Below are positions 21,946 to 33,083 of a stretch of DNA of 64,000 nucleotides, piece after piece. The first letter of the stretch is position 1. The number at the start of each line of letters is the position of its first letter. The DNA is from Castor canadensis (lineage: Eukaryota; Chordata; Mammalia; Rodentia; Castoridae). The position numbers and the translations under genes are program-made. The stretch is taken from the NCBI RefSeq assembly GCF_047511655.1, contig NC_133386.1, forward strand, positions 169,901,146-169,965,145, read 5' to 3'. The notes under the pieces were generated by a model. The model was given only the letters and a program-made list of their open reading frames with translations. It ran no database searches and had not been told where the DNA came from.

Positions 21946-22250
21946 CATAGTGAGCCTCTGTATCCAAAGAAGAAGAAGGAAGAGGAGGAGAGAGAAATAG
22001 ACAATGGATCAAGTTTGGCTCTTGGGTTGCAATTTTTCAGCCCCTGGAAAAAGAAAAAGACATTTGTAGTATATATAATAGGGGAAGATAAATATGCATA
22101 ATGCTTAAGAATCTGTAAGTCAATAATGAAATGACAAAGACGCTGCATTTTAAGGTGCATAAATGCACCTTATAATAAATAATTTACAGAGAATTACATA
22201 TGACAAAAATGTTATTTAAATGGTGAAAACAGACCAGTAATTTAAAAAAA
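21946..22250. other. B1 3' fragment, purine-rich tract and AT-rich sequence
   Basis: GAGCTACATAGTGAGCCTCT at 21940-21959 is a B1 3' piece; AAGAAGAAGGAAGAGGAGGA follows. Nothing else recognised. Confidence 0.5.
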
Positions 22251-22950
22251 TAACTGTAGCATTTTCCACAGTATCAAAAACATACAAAATTTATATTATC
22301 AAGTACATTGTGAAGAAATGTAAAATGAGATACACAGTCAGTTAGAGACTACATCTGGTAAATTAACTTTGAAGATAGTTTGGTAGTTTCTATTAAAAAT
22401 TTAGCCAGATGTGAAGATACACAGCTGTAATCCCAGCACTCAGGAGGTGGAGGAAGGAGGATCTCTAGTTCAAGGCCAGCTTGGGCTACAAGGACTGGGG
22501 ATATAGCTCGTGTTACAGTGCTTGCCTAGCATGCACAAGACTGTAGGTTCACTCTTTAGCACAGAAAAAAAAACAAAAACAGCATATGGTAATTGGGTAC
22601 GTACACATACACACACACTAGGTATCTTTCCAAGATAAATGAAATGAAAACATACACTCACACAAAACCATATACCAACAAATATTCATAGCACCATTAT
22701 TTGCAATAGTAAAAAAACAACCCAAATGCCCATATGAACAATGAACAGGTATATAAAATATAGCCGATCCACACAATGGAATAGTATTTAGCCATCTAAA
22801 GGGATGAAGTACTGATGGATAGTATGACCTTTTAAAACATTTGTTAAGTGAAAAAAATCAAGTCATGGAAGACTACTTATTTTATGATTCCACTTATATG
22901 ACATACCCAAAACTGGCAACTCCATAGAGACAGAAAGTTGATTAGTGTTT
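22251..22950 (+). repeat. Old L1 (L1M-type) 3' end split by a SINE
   Basis: ATTCATAGCACCATTATTTG, CACAATGGAATAGTATTTAG and TTATGATTCCACTTATATGA are classic L1 ORF2-end and 3' UTR strings. Confidence 0.8.
22403..22573 (+). repeat. B1-like + ID composite SINE (B4-like order)
   Basis: A B1-like unit (AGCCAGATGTGAAGATACAC to AGCTTGGGCTACAAG) joins an ID unit (GACTGGGGATATAGCTCGTG) with no A-rich spacer, the same order as rodent B4. Confidence 0.8.
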
Positions 22951-23330
22951 TTCCAGATGAGATAAAAGTTTAGCTACCATTTCGCTTATTGAAAGTTTGT
23001 ACCTTATGTGTCCTCGGTTTGTTATGACTTCTCCTTTACCAGGATTTCTCAGAAGAGATGGCCTAATTGTTTCTTCCACATTCCTGCTCAGGTCCTCACC
23101 TTTGCTCTTGAGTCCCATCGTCTCCTGTCTCCCCAGGGACCTCCTTTCCAACCTGCTCTCTTTAAAACCACATGGGCCTACTTCACTTTGCCTCAGACAG
23201 TCTGGCCCTCTTAGGTCTTTGCCTTTACACATGATCATCACCACATAGAACCCCTTCTGAAGTGGAGAAGACAATGGATATGAAAGAGGTTGATGATTGT
23301 TAGGAAACTGGATAAAGAGAGAAATGGAAA
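22951..23330. other. Non-coding sequence with overlapping spurious ORFs
   Basis: ORFs on both strands (22942-23274 reverse, 22997-23248 forward) overlap fully and neither has a family match. The text AGGATTTCTCAGAAGAGATG to GTCTTTGCCTTTACACATGA resembles an L2/L3-type fragment. Confidence 0.35.
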
Positions 23331-23558
23331 AAATGAGCCAGAATGCAGCTGGCGGCTCACACCTGTAATCCTAGCAGTTTAGGAGGTAGAGATCAGGAGG
23401 ATCACAGTTCGAAGACAGCCTTGGGCAAATAGTTTGTGAGACCCTGTCTCAAAAAAAACAATCACAAAAAAGGGCTCAAGCAGCAAGAGCACCAACTTAG
23501 CAAGCATGAGCCCTGAGTTCAAACTCCACTGCTGCCCCCTGCAAAAAAAGAGTCATAA
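23330..23558 (+). repeat. B1-like + ID composite SINE
   Basis: GGCGGCTCACACCTGTAATC, GAGACCCTGTCTCAAAAAAA and the linker CAATCACAAAAAAGGGCTC precede the ID B box GAGTTCAAACTCC. Confidence 0.85.
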
Positions 23559-23770
23559 TACTTACCAAGTTCATGCCTTTGGTAACTTTTTAATGGTACT
23601 GCCATTTTCCCAGTTTAGGAAAACCAGGGTGGGGGAAGTCTGAGGTCTCCATAGACATCAAGTATACATTAACCTGAAGTAAGATGTAATGAACACAGAG
23701 AACAGGCTTGGGCTACAAGTGCAAATGTGAGAGCTGTTAGCACAGAAGTCACATTCAAAACAATGGAAAC

Positions 23771-23902
23771 TGAGTGGAACATGGTGGTGCATGACTGTAA
23801 ATCCCAGCACTCAGGAAGCAAAGCAAGAGGATCTCAAATTCAAGGCCAGCCCAAGCTACATAATAAGATCTTGTCTCAAAAAATAAATAATAAAATAAAA
23901 CA
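23771..23902 (+). repeat. B1-like SINE
   Basis: GGAACATGGTGGTGCATGAC and TTCAAGGCCAGCCCAAGCTA with an A/T-rich tail. Confidence 0.85.
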
Positions 23903-23987
23903 CATGGAAATTAACACAATGACTAGGAAGGAATTATTTTGACGGCTGTATGACCAGCCACTGATTATTTACATATTTAATGTGTTA

Positions 23988-24068
23988 AATTGTTGTGGTG
24001 CTGGGGATCAAACCCATGGCCTGTGCATACTAGGCAAGTGCTCTTCTGCTGTACTACATTCCCAGCCC
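23988..24068 (-). repeat. ID-like SINE, classic type
   Basis: GGTGCTGGGGATCAAACCCA and GCAAGTGCTCTTCTGCTGTA end in TTCCCAGCCCC. Confidence 0.85.
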
Positions 24069-24161
24069 CTAAGTTTTAAATATTGCACTACATAGTCTCC
24101 GTGTCTCTAATCTTTCACATCTACTCATTCTGTATTTCTGTATACCACTAACAGATTAATC

Positions 24162-24403
24162 TTTTTTAATCCTATTTTTTTTCTTTTTTGTAGTACTAGA
24201 TATTTAACCCAGAGACTCACACATGCTAGGCAAGCACTCTACCACTTGAGCTACTCTCCCAGCCTTATTTTTTTTTATTGTTATTGTTTTGTTTTGTGAG
24301 ACAGGATCTCATTACCTTTGTCAAGACTGGCCTTGAAACCTCAATCCTCCTTCCTCCACTTCCTGAGTAGCTGGGATTACAGGCATATGCCACCATGCCT
24401 GGC
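24162..24403 (-). repeat. ID + B1-like composite SINE with target site duplication
   Basis: Inverted ID (AACCCAGAGACTCACACATG) and inverted B1-like (AGCTGGGATTACAGGCATAT) units are flanked by AGATTAATCTT at about 24151-24161 and 24404-24414, so the dimer moved as one unit. Confidence 0.9.
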
Positions 24404-24419
24404 TAGATTAATCTTATAG

Positions 24420-25000
24420 CTAGACTCCTTTGGCAGTATTCCCCTTTTTAAAGATCTTCAATGACTCCTCACTGACTACTAAACTGAGTAGTACAACCTG
24501 TTCAGTCTCTGCAAATACACTATGCAAAGTGACCATATTTAATTTTTTTAATCATATCTTAGTCTTCTTTCCTACACATACTTATGTTTCAGTTAAAATC
24601 ATATAGTCATTCTTTTTTAAAACATGGCCCATGATTTCTCATCTCCTTGTCATCATCCAGCAATGAAAATTCATATCATGAGTGCTACAAATCTCTCTTC
24701 CTCTACCTGGGGCAGAAATTACTAAATAATCATCCTACTCTTTCCCACTGTAGGATCAGTGCCATAGACTGTTGCCTCCAATGTAATGGAACTGGCAGTT
24801 GAGATGAAACTAACTTGCCAACCCTGTCATAGTCCTCTCACCTAATTGGCATTCACCCCAGCTGCTCTCCTTGAATTTGTTCCCATCAACTGAGGTCTAC
24901 TTCAAATGCTCCCTCTGGTAGAAATCCTTCAGTAGCTCACTCTTCACCTCCAATTCTCTAAGCACTGACATGGCTCATGAACTCCTCATTTCACTTTGCC
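24420..25000. repeat. Probable L2/L3-type remnants
   Basis: TCTTCAATGACTCCTCACTG and AACTCCTCATTTCACTTTGC look like antisense L2-type text; heavily decayed. No gene seen. Confidence 0.4.
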
Positions 25001-25200
25001 TTTTTTTTTTTTTTTTTGCAGTACTGGGATTTGAACTCAGGGCCTACACTTTGAGTCACTTCACCAGTCCTTTTTTGTGAAGGGTTTTTTCAAGATAAGG
25101 TCTCATGGAACCATTTGCCCAGGCTGGCTTCTAACCATGATCCTCTGATCTCTGCCTCCTGAGTAGCTGGGATTACAGACGTGAACCACCAGTGCCTAGC
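25001..25200 (-). repeat. ID + B1-like composite SINE
   Basis: After the poly-T, CTGGGATTTGAACTCAGGGC, then GATAAGGTCTCATGGAACCA and GAGTAGCTGGGATTACAGAC. Confidence 0.85.
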
Positions 25201-25282
25201 TTGCCTTTTGTTTTTGTTTTGTTTTTTTAATTTTTACTTGTGTGCTATCTTTTTGGACCATAAGTGTCTTAAGACAATAATA

Positions 25283-25500
25283 GTATTAAAATTTCAGGGT
25301 CTGGAGCCAGATTTCCTTGGGTCAATCCTGGATCTGTCCCAATCAGCTATGGGCCCTGATCAAGTTGCTTAACATCTTTGAGCTTCAGGAATCTCTTCTG
25401 TACAATGGGCAAAATAATTGGCTACTGGAGAAAGTTCAAGAACTCCGTAAGAAAATGTAAGTCAAGTGCTTAGTGCCACACACATATTAAGCCTTTAAAA
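25283..25500 (+). repeat. MIR element
   Basis: GGTCTGGAGCCAGATTTCCT, TTGCTTAACATCTTTGAGCT and TCAAGTGCTTAGTGCCACAC follow MIR order. Confidence 0.75.
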
Positions 25501-26165
25501 ATGTTACTTGTTCCTCATGAATTTAATCATAAAGTTGTCATATGACTTAATGATTCTACTCCTAGGTATAGAGTCAATAAAAATTTAAATATAGGTTCAC
25601 ACAAAAACTTGTACTATGAGGGACTGGATGAGTGGCTTAAGTGGTAAAGTACCTGCCTAGCAAGTACAAGGCCCTGAGTTCAAACCACAATACTGCCCCC
25701 CCCAAAAAAAAAACTTGTATTATGAGTGTTTATAGCCTTGTTATTGATAATAACCAAAAGTGGAAATATCCCAAAAGCTGATGAATAAGTAAAGTGTGGT
25801 AAAATGTGGTAATTCACACAATGAAATAGTATCCATTCATTAAAAAAGAGTAGCAACGTATACTAATGCATGATACAACATGAATGAACCTGCAAATAGT
25901 ACTGAGCGAAAGAAATGTTACAAAGATCACATTATATGTGATTCCATTTATTTGAAATATCCAGAAAAGGAAAATCCATAAAGACAGCAAGTAGATATGG
26001 TTGCCAGGAGGAAGAGGAATGGGGAGACTGATTAATAGGTATGAACTTCTTTTAGGGGTGATTACAATATTCTAGATAGTGGTGATGGTTTTATGAAATT
26101 GCAAATAGATTAAAAACCCAAAGTTGTTCACCCTAGCATAGTTAAAATAGTGAATTTTATGTTAT
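25500..26165 (+). repeat. Old L1 3' end split by an ID SINE
   Basis: TTCTACTCCTAGGTATAGAG, CACAATGAAATAGTATCCAT, TATGTGATTCCATTTATTTG and AAATAGTGAATTTTATGTTA follow the L1 3' region. Confidence 0.8.
25621..25712 (+). repeat. ID-like SINE with target site duplication
   Basis: GTGGCTTAAGTGGTAAAGTA and TTCAAACCACAATACTGCCC. ACTTGTACTATGAG (25607-25620) recurs with one change at 25713-25726. Confidence 0.92.
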
Positions 26166-26171
26166 GTTAAT

Positions 26172-26396
26172 TAATTTACTTATTTTTGGTGAGACTAGGG
26201 TTTGAACTCAGAGCTTCGAGTTTGCAAAGCAGATGCTCTACCACTTGAGGCACACCTCCAGTCTGTTTTGCTCTGGTTATTTTGGAGATGGTGTCTCACA
26301 AACTATTTGCCCATGCTGGTCTACAACCACAATCCTCTCTATCTCAGCCTCCCAAGTAGCTAGGATTACAAGCATGAACCACCAGCACCTGGCTGT
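26172..26396 (-). repeat. ID + B1-like composite SINE
   Basis: TAGGGTTTGAACTCAGAGCT, linker TTTTGCTCTGGTTATTTTGG, then CTAGGATTACAAGCATGAAC. Confidence 0.88.
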
Positions 26397-26399
26397 GTT

Positions 26400-26715
26400 A
26401 TATTAATTTTATCTCAGTAAAAAATGTTACTTATGTTATCATTCATCTCTGTCTCCTAGAATGGCTAAGGAGATATCATTAAGGAGATGATTTTTTTTTT
26501 GATTAGGTGAAAACCTGTCTATAAAAAAAAACAAAAGAAAATGGGAGCCATGATTAATACGCTTTTAAATACAAAGGTAAAATGATTCAAACAACCTCTC
26601 TAAATTATGGATTACAACTGGCCTGCAGGGCAAATCAGAAAATGGCAATTTATTCCTTTGTAGAAATCCAAGAATAGACTATGCCCAACTAAAACCAAGA
26701 GTTCAAATAATCTTA
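26400..26715. other. Non-coding unique sequence
   Basis: Nothing recognised. Confidence 0.35.
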
Positions 26716-26801
26716 TATGCTGGGGACATAGCTTAGTGCTATAGTATTTACCTAGCATGAGTGAGGCCATGGGCTTGATCATAGCATCAAAAAAAAAAAA
26801 A
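26716..26801 (+). repeat. ID-like SINE, classic type
   Basis: TGCTGGGGACATAGCTTAGT and CCATGGGCTTGATCATAGCA before a 13-A tail. Confidence 0.82.
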
Positions 26802-27120
26802 CCAAAACTCTTTTAAACCATTTTTTTGAAAAGTGTTAATATCTATTATTGACATGGAAAATGATGGTCTTGCTTGCCACTTTCCATTATATTCAAGTCG
26901 GTCTTTTGAGGGTTTAATTGAGCAATGTATATAATATATACATATATTTATGACTAGAAAAAAAGGTCCGAAATTATGCATTCCAAGCTGTGCACATAGA
27001 GATAGAATTGGGCATTTTGCTCTTTTTTCCTTATCTTCTTATTTGCCACAATAAGCATAAATATTGCTTTTGTAATAGAAAGTAACAAAAGTTATTTCTT
27101 AACTTTTTCAAAAGTCATGG
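26802..27120. other. AT-rich non-coding sequence
   Basis: Nothing recognised; the 64-codon reverse ORF at 26787-26981 starts in the SINE tail. Confidence 0.35.
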
Positions 27121-27316
27121 AGGAACTGGGTGCTGGTGGTTCATGCCTATAATCCTAGCTACTCAGGAGGCAGAGATCAGGAGGATCGCAGCTCAAAACC
27201 AGCCTGGGCAAATAGTTCAAGAGACCCTATCTCAAAAATACTTAACAGAAAAAAAGGAGACTGGTAGAGTAGCTCATTGTAGGTCCTGAGTTCAAGTCCT
27301 AGGGCTGAAAAAAACA
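27121..27316 (+). repeat. B1-like + ID composite SINE, ID part internally deleted
   Basis: CTGGGTGCTGGTGGTTCATG and GAGACCCTATCTCAAAAATA, then AGTAGCTCATTGTAGGTCCT: about 30 nt between the A and B boxes are missing. Confidence 0.85.
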
Positions 27317-27756
27317 AACGTCATGGAGGGAAGCAAGGAGCAAGGAGCTAGTTCATTTTGTTGAGGTCAATTTGTAAAAATTTTAAAAACTTTTATGAAG
27401 AAACTAGAACTCTTTTGAGCTTGCTGATGATCTATCTAGAAAATGATTTTTGTAAAAAGGAAAATATAGAAATAACTTAAGAGATACTAGATTTGTAATT
27501 AGAGAATGACTCAGGAAGCATCTTTCCAAACCAGCAACACAACAGTACAATAGTTTAGTCCATGAAAATGGATGAGGCAATGCTGTCACATCTTAAGAGA
27601 ATCTCCATGCTCATTGACGTGAGTTGCTGAATTGCCTTCTGAATGATTGCTTACTGCAGTGGTGAACTGAGTGCCCTTTCACCACACCCTTCCCAGCACT
27701 GAATGTGTCATTACTTTTTCTCTTTGACAACCTACCTGGCAAAAAATGAATCTTAA

Positions 27757-27958
27757 TTTAATTTTTTTTTTTTTTGCAGTACTGGAGTTTGAACTCAGGG
27801 TCTTCACCTTGAGCCACTCCACCAGCCCTTTTTTGTGATGAGGTTTTTTTGACATAGGGTCTCACAAACTATTTGCCCGTGCTGGTTTCAAACCATGATC
27901 CTCCTGATCTCTGTCTCCTGAGTAGCTAGGATTACAGGCGTGAGTCACTGGCGCCCAG
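27757..27958 (-). repeat. ID + B1-like composite SINE
   Basis: TGGAGTTTGAACTCAGGGTC, then GACATAGGGTCTCACAAACT and GCTAGGATTACAGGCGTGAG. Confidence 0.88.
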
Positions 27959-27959
27959 A

Positions 27960-28410
27960 TGATTTTTATCTCTTGATTACTAGCAAAGTTAAATATCTTC
28001 TAAGATTTATTTGTTGACTATTTGTAGTTCTACTTTTATGAGTTATTTTTATGTGTTTTATGTTTTGTAAATGATCTTTTTTCTTGCTGATTTCTTATAG
28101 TAAAGAGTAAGAATATTAACCCTTTATATGTTGCAATTATTTTCCCAACTTGTCATTTCCTCTCATGGTGCATTATAACATCTAAACATATTTCATTTTT
28201 ATGAGATCAGATCTATCAATAAAGATTGATTTTATGATTGTTCTTTTGCTTTTATTATTTGAGAGTCCTTTCTCACTCTAGATAGAAGATATTATTCACT
28301 TATATTTTCTTCTAGTTCTTCATTTAATCTTTAATTATTTAATTTAATTTCTTCATTTAATAATTTAAGTCCTCTGTAGTTTATTTTGGAGTGTCAACTT
28401 TTAAAAATAT
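27960..28410 (-). repeat. Old L1 (L1M-type) fragment
   Basis: Antisense L1 strings TCTCTTGATTACTAGCAAAG, AACCCTTTATATGTTGCAAT and TAGTCCTCTG-like ends are in the usual order. Confidence 0.65.
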
Positions 28411-28835
28411 ATTTTAAGAAGTGTATGCATTACAACAGATGCTGTGTAAAGAAAATGTTTACAATACTAAATGTGCCCAAGGGACCATCAGTTAATGCAA
28501 CAAAATTTCCTGTAACATAAACATTTAAACATTTCTTCAGAGTTCATTTTAAAAGGCTTAGGCTGTGTGGAAACTTATTTTAATAGTTTTCTTTCAGAAA
28601 AAGTGTCCTTTTAATATTCCCTCTATATTATTTGGATGTCTTAAAAAGAGTACTATTGCTTTGATATTAAAACCTGGGAATTTTATTTTTAAAAAAGAAA
28701 GAAAAATATGTCCTTCATTTTATGAGAGAGTGATGCCACATATCAGAGTCAGATCTTGAATTTCACCTTTTCAAGACTGAAAGAGAACAAAAGGATCTCT
28801 TCATGATTCATAGAGCATGAATCATAAGTGCAATT
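28411..28835. other. AT-rich non-coding sequence
   Basis: No repeat or gene recognised; the ORF at 28565-28759 has no visible family. Confidence 0.35.
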
Positions 28836-28979
28836 ACTGAATGGTTAACTAGACCTCAAATGCCAAGGGGGTGAAGTAGAAGTCTATTGGGGTAGAAACC
28901 AGAAACCCTGGTTTCAGTACCCGTTTTGATTCACTTACCAAGTTTCCTTAAATTAATCTCTCAAAATTTCTGCACCTGT
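28836..28979 (+). repeat. Dispersed repeat R, copy 1
   Basis: About 144 bp that recurs at 39365-39509 with roughly 87% identity by eye. The second half resembles a MIR core (AACCCTGGTTTCAGTACCC, ATTAATCTCTCAAAATTTCT), but the first half also matches between the copies. Confidence 0.75.
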
Positions 28980-29546
28980 TGCCAATGCATTTAACAAAGA
29001 TCTTACTTGATTATTAGAAACGATGAGCCTATGAATTACCATATTAAAGTATTAAAAGCATCTTGAACTAAAAATCTCCATGGACAGGGTTAGCAATTGC
29101 AGTCATCAACAACTCAGGAAACCTAAAATGTTGCTTCAGTGTCTCCTTTCCAAGTGGCAGCTGTCATTTCAGTATATGTAAGTCCTCAATGGCCCATTGA
29201 GGACAGTGGAACACCAGAGGTGAATGGTTTAGTAATAATATTTTGTTTTATAGTTGGTGAGACTGAAATGATAATGGATTTTCAGTCTTCCTTTCAATTT
29301 CTGTTGTGTCTGAGTGAGATTTTTTTCTTCTAACAACATTTTAAGATGTTAACTGCACACATGTACACAAACAAGTGCTCACAAAAAGATGTGTGCACCA
29401 TAAATTTGTTTCCTAACATTCATGAAATATGTATAGGAAAACATTAATGTTGGTAATCACAAGTTTATAGCACATTGATAAGGACAGCAGAATAAAGTAA
29501 TCAGCAAATTTGTCAAAATTCTTTATCAGTAAAGGCTCTTGAATTC
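28980..29546. other. Non-coding unique sequence
   Basis: No repeat recognised. A weak exon-like pair (acceptor ending 29138, donor ATAT|GTAAGT near 29177) is too slight to call. Confidence 0.3.
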
Positions 29547-29661
29547 AGCCAGGTAAGATGGTCCACACCTGTAATGCCAGCACCCAGGACTGAGGCAGGA
29601 GGATCCTGAGCACGAGGACAGCCTCAGCTATACAGGGAGATCCTGTCTTTAAACACTCAAG
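29547..29661 (+). repeat. B1-like SINE
   Basis: GCCAGGTAAGATGGTCCACA and GAGGACAGCCTCAGCTATAC. Confidence 0.82.
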
Positions 29662-30202
29662 TCCACAATTGGCAAAAAAAATTCTCTAGCTAATATAATA
29701 GGCCTCCAGATTCTAAATATAAATTTCCTAGAATAGTTTGACTTAAAATAATAAAAAGAAGGATTTGCACATTCATTAGGTTGAACCCTATGAAATTGCT
29801 AATATCAACTGTTTTTATTTACAAAAATGGCAGTTTCAATTTTAAAAAATTATACAAATCTTTCAGGGAAGAAAACTTAAAAGAATTAAGGGGCTATGGA
29901 TATAACTCAGTTACACATAGCACTCATGAATAAATAAATAAACTAATTAATTAAAAGAGAATGTGCAATTAGAAGAAATCTCAAGAGATTAATTTAAAAA
30001 ATGATAGGAGAAAGAAAAAGATAAAATTGGGAAGTGAGAAAAAAAGGAACATATAAAAACAAAAACTCCATAATTTTTAATAATTAATTTTATTTGTCCA
30101 GTAATTATTGAGTGTCCAATATTATATGAACAATCTCATAGCCAATACAATTCATACATTGAAAGAAAAAACATGCATTGTTCTCTTTAAAGATGAAAGT
30201 CA
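29662..30202. other. AT-rich non-coding sequence with a short ID fragment
   Basis: GGGGCTATGGATATAACTCA at 29889-29908 is an ID 5' fragment; the rest is unassigned. Confidence 0.4.
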
Positions 30203-30554
30203 GAGATGGGCACCGGTGGCTCACATTTGTAATCCTATCTACTTAGGAGGCTGAGATCCAGAGGATTGCAATTTGAGGCCAGTCCAGGCAAATATTTCAT
30301 GAGACCTCATGTCCAAAATAACTAGAGCAGCCGGGCACTGGTGGTTCACACCTGTAATCCTAGCTACTCAGGAGGCAGAAATGAGGAGGATTGCAGTTTG
30401 AAGCCAGGCTGGGCAAATAGCTCATGAGACCCTATCTCAAAAAAATCCCTCACAAAAAAAGGGAGGGGGCACTGGCAGAGTGGCTCAAGTGATAAGAGCT
30501 CTCACCTAGCAATTATAAGGTCCTGAGTTCAAACTCCAGTGCCACCAAAAAATA
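30203..30554 (+). repeat. Trimeric SINE: B1-like + B1-like + ID
   Basis: First B1-like unit 30203-30327 (GGGCACCGGTGGCTCACATT), second 30328-30437 (GGGCACTGGTGGTTCACACC), linker CCTCACAAAAAAAGGGAGGG, ID 30470-30554 ending GTTCAAACTCCAGTGCCACC. Confidence 0.88.
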
Positions 30555-30565
30555 ACAGAGAAAAA

Positions 30566-30650
30566 TGAACTGGAGTGTGGCTCAAGTGGTAGAGCACCTG
30601 ATTTGGAAGTGTGAAGCCCTGAGTTCAAACACCAGTACACACACAAAAAA
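30566..30650 (+). repeat. ID-like SINE
   Basis: ACTGGAGTGTGGCTCAAGTG and CCTGAGTTCAAACACCAGTA. Confidence 0.85.
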
Positions 30651-30898
30651 GGCACATAAATGTTGTCTATATTTTTTAATTCTAAATTCTGAAGATAAAA
30701 GAGGGATGAAAAAAAATAACACCAAATCAAAGGAAGAGCTAAGACAGGGAAAACAACAGTAGAAATATAAGAAAGATCTATAAATTTAATACAAATCTGA
30801 GAAAAAGCAAAGTTGGGAAGAAATTAGAAGTTCTGGTAATAGAAAAAGATTCTGCACCAGGGCCATCTGATGACAGCAGGAATGAAAAATGTAACCCA
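30651..30898. other. Non-coding sequence
   Basis: Purine-rich; nothing recognised. Confidence 0.35.
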
Positions 30899-31046
30899 AG
30901 CCAGATGTGGAGGTTCATGCCTGTAATCCCAGCACTTGGGAGGCTGAAGAAGGAAGATCATTATTAGTTCAAGGCTAGCCTGGCTATATAGTCAGTTCTA
31001 GGCCAACCTAGGCTATACAGCAAGACCCTGTATTGAACAACAACAA
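30899..31046 (+). repeat. B1-like SINE with internal duplication
   Basis: The 3' half is repeated: AAGGCTAGCCTGGCTATATA and then AGGCCAACCTAGGCTATACA. Confidence 0.8.
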
Positions 31047-31100
31047 GTGTAACTCAAGTTATCGGAGTAGAGAGACAATAAAGGTAAATTTAGAAAAACA

Positions 31101-31214
31101 ATTTTTTTTTAAATTTCAAGGATCCTCTTTATGAGTCCCTTATGTGTCAAGACTGACCTTGAACTAAAGATCCTCCCAAGTGCTAGAATTACAGATATGT
31201 GTCATTGCACTGGC
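31101..31214 (-). repeat. B1-like SINE, diverged
   Basis: CAAGACTGACCTTGAACTAA and CTAGAATTACAGATATGTGT. Confidence 0.7.
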
Positions 31215-31489
31215 TTTAAAAGAAACATTTTAATTTATCTTTTGTCACATAAAAGTTTCCCCTTAATTTCCCATTTTATGTAATTGTGGGGGGATGATTT
31301 ATAAAACATATAATTTGCATGTACAAATTTCTAGCTGGCTGTGATTGATTTCCTTTCACAAAATATAAAAATTATATAAAAGCAAGTAATTCAAGACTAT
31401 CCAGAACTGAGAATAATAATTAGCAAATGACTTGAACACAGTCCTCTTTACATGTTTGTCTACTATGAAGGATCTTCAAAGAACCCTAG
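31215..31489. other. AT-rich non-coding sequence
   Basis: Nothing recognised. Confidence 0.35.
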
Positions 31490-31720
31490 AGATTCAGAAG
31501 TTTAACATAGGAAGGAATCTTAGAGTTCATTCAGACCAAACCTTTGATGTCTCAGAAGAGGCAGAGAGTTCAGAGAAGTGACTTGTTCAAAGTCATCTAG
31601 CTAGAGCAAGTAGAGTTGGGGCTAGAATTTATTTATTGTTTCATTCACTGAGCAGTCAGGAAATGCTGTTATGTGTCAGGCACTAAGCAGCAAATACACA
31701 AAGCTGGCTCTCAAGCAGGT
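31490..31720 (-). repeat. Ancient MIR-like repeat
   Basis: AGAGAAGTGACTTGTTCAAA and TCATCTAGCTAGAGCAAGTA, then GGCTAGAATTT, fit the antisense MIR/MIR3 pattern; a similar block is at 42105. Confidence 0.55.
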
Positions 31721-31810
31721 GATAGGGTAGGATTGTTGAGAGTGGGTAAGGGACACTATAACCTTTACTAAAGCCATTAGCATACATCTTTGCAAAAAGA
31801 AAAACTATGT

Positions 31811-31925
31811 GGGACTGGGAGTGGTAGAATACACCTGTAATACCAGCTCTCAGGAAGCTGAAGCAGGAGGATCAAGAGTTCAAGACAAGCCTGGGCTGGG
31901 CTACATAGTGAGACCTTGTCAAAAA
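31811..31925 (+). repeat. B1-like SINE
   Basis: TGGGAGTGGTAGAATACACC and GGGCTACATAGTGAGACCTT. Confidence 0.85.
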
Positions 31926-32040
31926 AGAAAGAAAAGAAAGAAGGAAGGAAGGAAGGAAGGATGGAAGGAAGAAAGAGGTGGGGAGGGAGGGAAGGAGGGA
32001 GAAATGAAGGAAGGAAGGAAGGCAGGGAGGGAAAAGAAAA
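31925..32040. repeat. (GAAA)n/(GGAA)n purine microsatellite
   Basis: It starts from the A-rich tail of the preceding SINE. The long low-complexity ORFs on both strands here (all K/E/G or S/F/P) are artefacts of it. Confidence 0.92.
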
Positions 32041-32690
32041 TTGTGGGGCAATCAGAAAGTAAGATTATGATAATAAAATGAGTGAAAATTATAGTTGTAA
32101 AAATGCCAAGTTCTGTGCACATAGTGACAGTTCTATGACAAGCTGTGACACAAGTCCCTGTCACAGGCCCCTGGGGGCAGCTGAGAACCACATTAATTCA
32201 AGTTCCTATATGCCCTGTAGGGAATAGAAGGATTTTTTTTTTTAAAGCATGACATGTAATTCCAGATAACCTCTCCCACTGTTCTTGATTAGATTTGTTA
32301 TTAACAATCATTGTTCTTAAAAGGTAGAATCAATCTAAATTTGGTCAAAAGTTTCCTAGGAGAACTTTCAGCAAAGGTTTAAAATAAACTCTTTAACCCC
32401 TTTACCTCTGTGATCCATCTCAAAATACTCACATACAGGTATATAATTAACCTTGAAAAGTAGGAGGCTTTCATTTTCTACTTGCTGACTTTCCTGGGAT
32501 AGATTAAAACAGCAACCAATTGATGTTGAAATGTCTAAGCTAAAATGTCACAGACACATCAAGTTCAGCAAAGTTGCTCTCCTCTGCCGAGTAGTCTAAT
32601 GCCACAGTCATCCATGTGTCTTTAAGGGTGTGGATGTGACCTTACTTGGCAGGGCTTCATGACTGCAACCTGCACATTTCTGTCACAGTG
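32041..32690. other. Non-coding unique sequence
   Basis: More GC-balanced than the surroundings, without a recognised repeat. It lies just before the exon-like island at 32691. Confidence 0.35.
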
Positions 32691-32755
32691 CTTGAATCAA
32701 TCCTCATGCCCACACAGTAGAGCTGGTTTCCATTTCATTCTTGAATTCACACAGG
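32690..32755 (+). other. Exon-like island D (candidate)
   Basis: The acceptor CATTTCTGTCACAG and an excellent donor ACACAG|GTAAGT enclose about 66 nt, open in the first frame (CLNQSSCPHSRAGFHFILEF and on). The length alone does not exclude chance. It lies 3 kb upstream of the PRRG4 CpG island and could also be an upstream alternative exon of PRRG4. Confidence 0.3.
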
Positions 32756-32996
32756 TAAGTGTGTGGGTGTGTGCTCCTCGAACTCAGAGATGCATTATCA
32801 CATTAATCCAAGTCCATTAATCTCATCGCTCTGATATTTTTTTCCTTATCTCCTTCTACACAAAATAATTCTTTACCTATTGCCCTTCATTGCTTAATAA
32901 CTCAAAGAAAGCACTGGAAAAAGTCAAGAACCCAGCTACTACTTAGCTGATGACCGTTTACTTCATGCTTCAATATCCTGTTTTTCTTTTTCTTTC

Positions 32997-33083
32997 TTTT
33001 TTTTGGAAGCACTGGGGTTTGAACTCAGAGCCTCACACTTGCTAGGAATACATTCTACCACTTGAGCCACTCCATCAGCCCTT
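32997..33083 (-). repeat. ID-like SINE
   Basis: CACTGGGGTTTGAACTCAGA and CACTTGAGCCACTCCATCAG. Confidence 0.88.

Noticed and set aside
31809..32191. Lysine/glutamate-rich ORF and its reverse partner
   Set aside because: Pure product of the (GGAA)n microsatellite.
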